A stretch of 16,341 nt of DNA from Spirochaeta sp. (GTDB taxonomy: Bacteria > Spirochaetota > Spirochaetia > Sphaerochaetales > Sphaerochaetaceae), in assembly GCA_020054965.1 (NCBI GenBank), contig JAIMZO010000011.1, positions 1 to 16,341 of the forward strand, given 5' to 3'. Under the pieces are notes generated by a model. That model was not told the DNA's origin, did not search any database, and saw nothing but the letters and a program-made list of their open reading frames with translations. This document shows positions 1 to 5,170 of the stretch, in pieces (position 1 is the first letter of the stretch; each line of letters opens with the position of its first letter). The position numbers were made by a program, and so were the translations under genes.

Positions 1-100
1 AGAGTCCGGCTTCCCTGATGAGCTGCTTGATGCCTACGGTATGTCTGTTGAGGATATTATCGAGGGCGCCAAGAAAGCCATCAGACATACAAAGGCATAA
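1..100 (+). CDS. Transketolase, C-terminal subunit (3' end only)
   Basis: Only the last 32 codons are in the window, read in the frame starting at base 2 and ending in TAA at 98-100. The translated tail (ESGFPDELLDAYGMS, then VEDIIEGAKKAI) resembles the usual ending of the C-terminal half of split transketolases: a Gly-rich start, then E-L-L-x-x-Y-G-[LM]-[ST], then [DE]-I-[IV]-x-[GA]-A-K-K-A. These enzymes move a two-carbon ketol unit between sugar phosphates with thiamine diphosphate, in the cytoplasm. Split transketolases are normally encoded as adjacent N- and C-terminal subunits, so the partner should lie just upstream. It is 49 bp before dctP on the same strand, and a transaldolase lies downstream, which fits one sugar-rearrangement operon. 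The identification rests on a short tail and could be wrong. A 1-deoxyxylulose-5-phosphate-synthase-like protein would have a similar tail. Confidence 0.62.
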   Translation, partial: ESGFPDELLDAYGMSVEDIIEGAKKAIRHTKA

Positions 101-103
101 TAC

Positions 104-125
104 TTCTTCAGCGTTGCCTGAAGAG
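104..125 (+). promoter_or_regulatory. Intercistronic stem-loop between transketolase and dctP
   Basis: CTTCAG at 106-111 pairs exactly with CTGAAG at 118-123 across a 6-nt loop. One more A-T pair and a G-T wobble extend the stem to 8 pairs. It is followed by purines rather than a T run, so it is not a standard terminator. It ends just before the dctP ribosome binding site (AAAAGGAGA, about 132-140). A role in mRNA processing or stability is inferred. Confidence 0.45.
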
Positions 126-149
126 AGAAACAAAAGGAGATAGAAACAC

Positions 150-1172
150 ATGAAAAAGAAGATTGTTGTACTGGTGCTTGTCACCTTGCTGGCAACGGCT
201 CTGTTTGCACAGGGGCAAGCAGAAAAGAGTGGTCCGACCTCTGAGAATCCATTGGTATTGCGGTATGCTCACATGAATCCAGCCTCCAGCCCGAACGGAC
301 TACAGGCCACCTACTTTGCTGATAAGATAGCTGAGAAGACCGGTGGGGCCATCAAGATTGAGGTGTATCCGGCAAGTCAGCTGGGATCCATCAGTGAGAT
401 GGCTGAAGCTGTTTCCATGGGTTCGATTGCACTTCACCATAACACCTATGGCGGGTTGCAGCCCTTGCTCAATGACCTGGGTCTGTTTGATACCCCATAC
501 CTTTATCGGGATGTCGACCACCTGCTCAAGGCAACTGATCCTGAGACCAGCCCTGCGCTCATGGAGTTGAACCAGAAGTTGATCGATACCAGAAACGTAA
601 GGATTCTCTACTCCTTCTACTTCGGTACCCGTGAGTTGACTGCAAACTTCCCTGTCTACTCCCCTGCTGATTTGGCTGGAAAGAAGATTCGTGCCATTCC
701 TTCCCCCATCTATCTTGCAGCAGTGGAAGGTATGGGCGCGGTAGCAGTTCCCATCGATTGGGCAGAAGTTCCTGTCGCCCTCTCAACCGGTGTCGCCGAT
801 GGACAGGAGAACCCAGTAAGTACACTGGTAACCAGCAATATCTATGAAGTACAGAAGTATGTCATGATGACCGACCATATCATGGGTAGTGAACCTGTCG
901 TGATCAACGAGAAGGTATGGCAGTCGCTGAGTGACGAGCATAAGCAGATCTTCAGGGAAGTTGCTCGTGAAACACGTGACTGGGCATCCTCTTATGTACA
1001 GGAGAATGAGGCCAAGGACATCCAGACTCTCAAGGACAAGGGCATGACCATCATCACCGCAGCTGATGGCTTGAAAGTTGATGAGTTCCGTTCTTCCGTC
1101 AGCAAAGTAGTTGATGAACGCTTTGGCGATGCTTGGGGCAAGTACTACGAGATGATCCACGCAATCAAGTAG
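150..1172 (+). CDS. dctP: TRAP transporter solute-binding protein DctP
   Basis: This 340-residue protein is the periplasmic receptor of a tripartite ATP-independent transporter, which captures an organic acid and passes it to the DctQM membrane unit. A signal peptide covers about residues 1-20 (MKKK, a hydrophobic core, then ATALFA). No lipobox cysteine is visible, so a soluble exported protein is expected. The family core is clear: a GKKIRAIPSP segment with Arg181, the position that binds the substrate carboxylate in characterised DctP proteins, followed by the PIDWAEVPVALSTGVADGQEN motif near residues 201-221. Length is typical. The start at 150 is supported by an AAAAGGAGA site 9-10 bp upstream. 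The gene leads dctQ and dctM and sits between transketolase and transaldolase genes, which suggests the substrate is an acidic or sulfonated sugar derivative or a sugar acid. The exact ligand cannot be read from sequence. Confidence 0.93.
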   Translation: MKKKIVVLVLVTLLATALFAQGQAEKSGPTSENPLVLRYAHMNPASSPNGLQATYFADKIAEKTGGAIKIEVYPASQLGSISEMAEAVSMGSIALHHNTYGGLQPLLNDLGLFDTPYLYRDVDHLLKATDPETSPALMELNQKLIDTRNVRILYSFYFGTRELTANFPVYSPADLAGKKIRAIPSPIYLAAVEGMGAVAVPIDWAEVPVALSTGVADGQENPVSTLVTSNIYEVQKYVMMTDHIMGSEPVVINEKVWQSLSDEHKQIFREVARETRDWASSYVQENEAKDIQTLKDKGMTIITAADGLKVDEFRSSVSKVVDERFGDAWGKYYEMIHAIK

Positions 1173-1186
1173 TTTAGTTTTCAGTG

Positions 1187-1215
1187 GTGGAGGCAGGATG
1201 GTATCCTGCTTCCAC
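1187..1215 (+). promoter_or_regulatory. Strong intercistronic stem-loop between dctP and dctQ
   Basis: GTGGAGGCAGGAT at 1187-1199 pairs along its whole length with ATCCTGCTTCCAC at 1203-1215, giving 13 pairs (one G-T wobble) around a 3-nt loop. No T run follows. It lies in the 72-bp dctP-dctQ gap, where many transport operons use a hairpin to protect the highly expressed binding-protein message or to reduce readthrough. That role is inferred by analogy. Confidence 0.7.
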
Positions 1216-1244
1216 ACATGTCTTCTCATACAAGGAATATTCCT

Positions 1245-1721
1245 ATGCAAAGGTTCTTGAAAAAGATGGCTGGTCTGTATGAGCTGCTCGGCATCCTCTT
1301 CTTGTTGATGCTGTTCCTTTCAGTGCTTATTCAGATCATCATGAGAAATATATTCAATTCAGGGTCGATACAGTTGGAAGAGCTTGCTCGGTTTTCCCTG
1401 GTCTCATTGGTATTCCTGATGATACCGGTGTTGACCTGGAGAGGTCAGCATATCATTGTTGATATCGTAATCTTGTATCTTCCGGAGCGTGTGAAACGCT
1501 GGTTTTCAGCCATTACCCAGCTCCTGGTCATGGTCTTCGGTCTGTATGTGCTTAATGCCATCGTGACAATCATGGAATTCAATTGGAATGTACGAACTCC
1601 GGCTCTCGCAATGCCGAATGTGGTGTTTTACATACCCATCACACTGGGAGTGCTTGCCATGTGCATCTTCTCCCTCGCCGGTGCCATCATAACGCTTCGT
1701 GGTAGGGAGGTAGTCCAATGA
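1245..1721 (+). CDS. dctQ: TRAP transporter small permease DctQ
   Basis: This small membrane subunit works with DctM and is needed for substrate handover from DctP. From the ATG at 1245 it is 158 residues with four predicted membrane segments: an LLGILFLLMLFLSVLIQII stretch near the N-terminus, SLVSLVFLMIPVLTW, LLVMVFGLYVLNAIV and ITLGVLAMCIFSLAGAII. Family landmarks are the acidic/basic LEELARFS motif between the first two segments and RGQHIIVDIV after the second. An earlier in-frame ATG at 1218 is disfavoured because it lies two bases after a strong hairpin and has no ribosome binding site. The ATG at 1245 has AAGGA at 1232-1236 with 8-bp spacing. The last codons overlap dctM by 4 bp, so the two are probably translationally coupled. 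Confidence 0.9.
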   Translation: MQRFLKKMAGLYELLGILFLLMLFLSVLIQIIMRNIFNSGSIQLEELARFSLVSLVFLMIPVLTWRGQHIIVDIVILYLPERVKRWFSAITQLLVMVFGLYVLNAIVTIMEFNWNVRTPALAMPNVVFYIPITLGVLAMCIFSLAGAIITLRGREVVQ

Positions 1722-2998
1722 GTGGTTCCATGGTGGTACTCCTGTTTCTGGTCTTGCTGACCACTGGGCTTCCTATTGCTGTGAGCATGGGCATTCCCTC
1801 TGCCTTGTATCTGATTGTGGCAAATATTCCTCCCAGTCAGTTGATCCAAAGAATGGTTACCAGTCTCAACTCTTTCCCCATGCTTGCCGTTCCCTTGTTT
1901 ATCCTGGCAGCAGGACTGATGAATAGTTCGGGTATTACCGAACGGTTGTTTGCGTTTGCAAAATTGTTGGTTGGCCGCTTGAAAGGTGGCTTGGCCCAGG
2001 TAAATATTGTAGCTTCCCTGATCTTCAGCGGCATTTCAGGAGCGGCCCTTGCCGATGTCGGTGGGCTGGGGAACATCGAGCTGGAAGCGATGGAGAAACA
2101 GAAGTATCCGAAGACGCATGCTGCTGCCATTACTGCAGCCTCTGCAGTCATCGGTCCGATCTTTCCTCCTTCCATCCCCTTGATCATCTATGCGGCTGCC
2201 GCTGAGACTTCTTCCATGCAACTCCTGATTGCAGGGATTCTCCCTGCATTGATCATCGCCCTTGCCTTGATGGTCCAGGTGGCCTTCTTTGCCCGGCGGT
2301 ACCACTATCCCAAGGGAGTGGAGAACAAGTATTCGTCAAGAGAGGTTCTTACTATTGTCAAGAGAGGGCTTCCCTCCATGTTCATGCCTTTGATCATGAT
2401 GGGAGGTATGCTCTCTGGCCTGTTCAGCCCGACTGAGGTTGCAGCAATTGCTGTTACCTATGCATTGGTGTTGAGTGCCATATACAAGGAACTCAGCTTT
2501 GCCTCGTTTATCAAGACATGCAAGGAGACATTGCAATCAACGGCAAGTGTACTGTTTATTGTTGCCTCTGCTGCCATCTTTGCCTGGGTGTTGACGGTAG
2601 AACAGCTTCCCCAGCAGGTATCGGCCTTGATGCTCGGTATCTCTGACAATCCGGTTGTGCTCCTGATTCTTGCCAACGTGATTCTCCTTATTGCAGGAAT
2701 GTTCCTGGAGTCCACTGCTGCGATTATGATTCTGACCCCGATTCTGTTGCCACCCTTGATGGCCAGTGGTGTTAATCCTGTCCATTTTGGCCTGGTAATG
2801 GTATTCAACCTGATGATTGGAATGATCACCCCTCCTGTTGGCATGAGCGTGTATATGCTCAGTCCAATTGTGAAGCTTCCAGTGGGGAAGGTATTCAAGG
2901 CAGTACTTCCATACCTGTTCTCCCTACTGGTGGCATTGGTGATTCTCACCTATGTTCCGCAGATCTCCCTGTGGCTACCGTCATTACTGTTCAATTAG
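1718..2998 (+). CDS. dctM: TRAP transporter large permease DctM
   Basis: This 426-residue protein is the transport channel of the TRAP system and couples substrate uptake to a sodium or proton gradient. Its length is standard for DctM and the sequence is hydrophobic throughout, with roughly a dozen membrane segments. Diagnostic stretches are FSGISGAALADVGGLG (about residues 105-120), AITAASAVIGPIFPPSIPLIIY (about 136-157) and the MIGMITPPVGMSVY segment near residues 366-379. The start overlaps the dctQ stop (ATGA) and is preceded by GGGAGG at 1705-1710. The transaldolase start follows 10 bp after the stop, so the transporter and the catabolic enzymes are very likely on one transcript. Together with dctP and dctQ the set is complete and shows no sign of damage. 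Confidence 0.95.
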   Translation: MSGSMVVLLFLVLLTTGLPIAVSMGIPSALYLIVANIPPSQLIQRMVTSLNSFPMLAVPLFILAAGLMNSSGITERLFAFAKLLVGRLKGGLAQVNIVASLIFSGISGAALADVGGLGNIELEAMEKQKYPKTHAAAITAASAVIGPIFPPSIPLIIYAAAAETSSMQLLIAGILPALIIALALMVQVAFFARRYHYPKGVENKYSSREVLTIVKRGLPSMFMPLIMMGGMLSGLFSPTEVAAIAVTYALVLSAIYKELSFASFIKTCKETLQSTASVLFIVASAAIFAWVLTVEQLPQQVSALMLGISDNPVVLLILANVILLIAGMFLESTAAIMILTPILLPPLMASGVNPVHFGLVMVFNLMIGMITPPVGMSVYMLSPIVKLPVGKVFKAVLPYLFSLLVALVILTYVPQISLWLPSLLFN

Positions 2999-3008
2999 AG
3001 GTGTGTGT

Positions 3009-4058
3009 ATGAAATCTACCTATTTTCACCGTGTGCATCAACAGACCAAAACTCGCTTCTGGATCAACAACCCTACCATGGAGCAAGCCAAACGGGCTAT
3101 AGAAGAAGGGGCAATTGGGTGTACCACCAATCCGAGTTATGTTTCAAAGCTCTTTGAATCAGAAGAGGATATGCGTGTGGTGAGGCGGATGATTGATCTG
3201 TTGCTCCCCTATGAGAAGGACGATTCCGTGCTTGCCTCCAAGGTTCAGCAGATGATGGTCGGCCGTCTTGCAGATCTGTTCCTCCCACTCTATCGATCCA
3301 GTGGCGGTACAGAGGGGTTTGTTACCATCCAGGGTGACCCGTTTGCTGAGACAGATACCAGCCGGATCATCAAGGAAGGCTTGGAGAATCATGAGATTGC
3401 TGAGAATATCTGCATCAAGATACCGGTAACCAAGTGGGGAATCGAGGCAATAAGCACCATGGTGGAACATAATATCCCCACGATGGCGACAGAGGTTATG
3501 AGCCTGAGTCAGGCCATATCCATTTGTGAAGCCTATCAGGAGGTGAGCAAGAGAAGTGGGAACACCCCTCCTTTCTATGTCACACATATCACCGGAATTC
3601 TCGATGATCATTTCAAGCGTGTCATCAAGGAACAACAGCTTTCCATTGATGAGGAGTTGGTTCGCTATGCTGGGCTCTCCATTGCAAAGAAAGAGTATGA
3701 GATGATGAAGGATAGGAAATATCCAGGAATCATGATCGGTGGAGGAGCAAGAAAACTTGAGGACTTCACTGAGCTGGTGGGTGGGGATTTGAGTATCACC
3801 ATCAACTGGAAGGGAACTGCCGAGGTATTGATTGAACAGGACAAGGAAGTAGTTGACCGTATCGGTAACACGCTTAATGAACAGCAGATACAGACGCTCT
3901 GTGAACAACTTCCAGATTACCAGAGAGCATTTGAGACCGATGGTATGTCTGTTGATGAGTACTATGATTATGGCGGGGTAGAGTTGTTCCGTACCTCATT
4001 CCAGAAGGGATGGAATGCCTTGCTTGCCTTGATTGCTGAGAGAAGGGGAGCCAAATAA
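3009..4058 (+). CDS. Divergent transaldolase-family protein
   Basis: Transaldolases transfer a dihydroxyacetone unit between sugars through a Schiff base on lysine. From the ATG at 3009 (AGAGG at 2997-3001, 7-bp spacing) the protein has 349 residues; an upstream in-frame ATG at 2952 lies inside dctM and is not credible. The barrel starts with FWINNPT (17-23), followed by TTNPS (39-43), FVTIQGDP (104-111), CIKIPVTK (135-142, Schiff-base Lys137) and ITGILDD (194-200). Compared by eye with TalB-type enzymes, the catalytic Asp of the first strand is Asn20, the strand-3 Glu is Gln108 (Gln also occurs in fructose-6-phosphate aldolases), the usual Asn before TLLFS is not conserved, and the phosphate-binding Arg after the S-P-F-V-G segment is missing. 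It is therefore transaldolase-like, possibly with a non-standard substrate. It lies 10 bp after dctM and overlaps the cupin gene by one base. Confidence 0.85.
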   Translation: MKSTYFHRVHQQTKTRFWINNPTMEQAKRAIEEGAIGCTTNPSYVSKLFESEEDMRVVRRMIDLLLPYEKDDSVLASKVQQMMVGRLADLFLPLYRSSGGTEGFVTIQGDPFAETDTSRIIKEGLENHEIAENICIKIPVTKWGIEAISTMVEHNIPTMATEVMSLSQAISICEAYQEVSKRSGNTPPFYVTHITGILDDHFKRVIKEQQLSIDEELVRYAGLSIAKKEYEMMKDRKYPGIMIGGGARKLEDFTELVGGDLSITINWKGTAEVLIEQDKEVVDRIGNTLNEQQIQTLCEQLPDYQRAFETDGMSVDEYYDYGGVELFRTSFQKGWNALLALIAERRGAK

Positions 4059-4399
4059 TGGCTGAGAAAAAACATAGAGGGAATTTGCATACAGACAAGA
4101 GAGTGGAGAGGGCGAAGGGAATTGAGCGGGTTACCTTGACGTATGACAAGGACAGCATGATCTGCTATTTCTATCTGGAGAAAGGGTCCACACTTGAGAT
4201 GCATACCCACCCTGAAAGCCAGAATGGCTTTGTGGTAAAAGGTCATATCCATTTTATCAAGGGAGATGGTGAGGTTTTGGACCTTCATGCAGGAGACGCA
4301 TACTATTTTGCTTCCATGGAACCCCATGGCTCCAAGATACTTGAGGATACTGAGCTGATTGAGTGTTTCTCTCCCTCGAGGGATGATTACAAGGATTGA
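4058..4399 (+). CDS. Small single-domain cupin protein
   Basis: This 113-residue protein is one cupin barrel. The first cupin motif is MHTHPESQNGFVVKG, with two His, a Gln where many cupins have Glu, and a conserved Gly. The second is LHAGDAYYFASMEPHG, with the closing His. These four side chains could hold one divalent metal ion. No other domain or signal peptide is present, so it should be cytoplasmic. Small cupins of this type include sugar or sugar-phosphate isomerases, lyases and simple sugar-acid sensors. Nothing in the sequence decides between these. Its ATG overlaps the transaldolase stop (TAATG), so the two are translationally coupled and probably belong to the same pathway; an isomerase or epimerase step is a reasonable guess. 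Downstream there is a short stem (4396-4402 with 4413-4419) but no T run. Confidence 0.8.
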   Translation: MAEKKHRGNLHTDKRVERAKGIERVTLTYDKDSMICYFYLEKGSTLEMHTHPESQNGFVVKGHIHFIKGDGEVLDLHAGDAYYFASMEPHGSKILEDTELIECFSPSRDDYKD

Positions 4400-4419
4400 T
4401 GATTCCTTGCTTTCATCAA
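4396..4419 (+). promoter_or_regulatory. Weak stem-loop at the end of the cupin gene
   Basis: TTGATGA at 4396-4402 pairs with TCATCAA at 4413-4419 over a 10-nt loop, overlapping the cupin stop codon. An alternative CCTTG/CAAGG pairing uses bases inside the loop. No T run follows, so readthrough into the regulator gene is likely. Confidence 0.3.
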
Positions 4420-4447
4420 GGGCTCTTGGTATGATACAGTGCTGTAT
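4407..4447 (+). promoter_or_regulatory. Candidate promoter and palindromic operator of the GntR gene
   Basis: TTGCTT (4407-4412) and TATGAT (4430-4435) form a sigma-70-like pair with 17-bp spacing; the -10 matches consensus at five of six positions. A 14-bp perfect palindrome, ATACAG-TG-CTGTAT (4434-4447), overlaps the -10 end and the expected start point. A repressor bound there would block its own promoter, as is common for GntR/FCD regulators. The regulator's identity as the binder is inferred from position. Confidence 0.5.
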
Positions 4448-4465
4448 GCAGGGGGATTCAATTCC

Positions 4466-5170
4466 ATGGAAGACATGTTCAGGGTACGCGAAGGCCGCCC
4501 TTCAGCGGTTGAATGGGTGATAGAGAGGATCAAGGAGCTCTTGATCGACCAGAAGCTTTCTCCCGGGGATATGATTCCCAATGAAATCTCCCTTGCCGAG
4601 AGCCTGAAGGTTGGGCGCGGTACGGTACGCGAAGCCTTGAAGATTCTCTCTGCCTATGGGGTGATTGAGATCAAGCAAGGGCATGGGACGTTTGTTTCCA
4701 GCGCATCAAACAAGCGTCTATTCGATCCACAACTGTTCCAGATCCTTGTACAGGACCGTGATTACAAATCATTGACCCAGGTCAGGCAGTTGCTGGAAGA
4801 GGGTATCGTCAAATTGGTCATTGAGTCTGCGAGTGATGAGGAACTGGCTTTGCTCGATCAAGCAATGAAGGAGTTCCAGAGGGAGCTTGGTAAAGAGGAG
4901 GCTTCTGCCCAGAAAGCAGGTGCCCTGGACTTGCATTATCATCGCTTGCTTGCTCGATTTTCCCATAACAGTATTGTAGAAAACATCTACACCTTTGTGA
5001 TTGATTTATTCACCAAGACCATCAACCCCATCCATGAGGGTGTTGACGAGGTACACCAACAATTGCATCAGGCAATTATGGATAGAGATGGTGAAAAGGC
5101 AGTGGAGGCAGTGCGTTCTCATACTGCAATTTGGGTCTGGGCCTATAAGGAGACCCATCCAGAGCACTAA
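4466..5170 (+). CDS. GntR-family (FadR/FCD-type) transcriptional regulator
   Basis: This is a likely repressor or activator of the upstream catabolic operon, responding to a pathway metabolite. From the ATG at 4466 it has 234 residues. An N-terminal winged helix-turn-helix spans about 13-78, with the family core SLAESLKVGRGTVREALKIL (42-61) and the wing IEIKQGHGTFVS (67-78). The helical FCD effector domain spans about 100-225. Its metal-binding set is visible as Asp155, His159, His197 and His219, with the 4- and 22-residue spacings of characterised FCD proteins. A GTG at 4439 would add nine residues, but it lies inside the palindrome at the predicted transcription start. The ATG at 4466 has a purine-rich AGGGGG about 10 bp upstream. 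It follows the cupin gene on the same strand and ends overlapping the stop codon of the convergent ATP-grasp gene. Confidence 0.9.
   Translation: MEDMFRVREGRPSAVEWVIERIKELLIDQKLSPGDMIPNEISLAESLKVGRGTVREALKILSAYGVIEIKQGHGTFVSSASNKRLFDPQLFQILVQDRDYKSLTQVRQLLEEGIVKLVIESASDEELALLDQAMKEFQRELGKEEASAQKAGALDLHYHRLLARFSHNSIVENIYTFVIDLFTKTINPIHEGVDEVHQQLHQAIMDRDGEKAVEAVRSHTAIWVWAYKETHPEH

Noticed and set aside
1218..1244. Upstream ATG for dctQ
   Set aside because: It starts two bases after a strong 13-pair hairpin without a ribosome binding site; the ATG at 1245 has AAGGA at good spacing.
3159..3908. Minus-strand open frame of 249 codons inside the transaldolase gene
   Set aside because: It is antisense to a conserved enzyme, has no ribosome binding site or known motif, and the composition is not protein-like.
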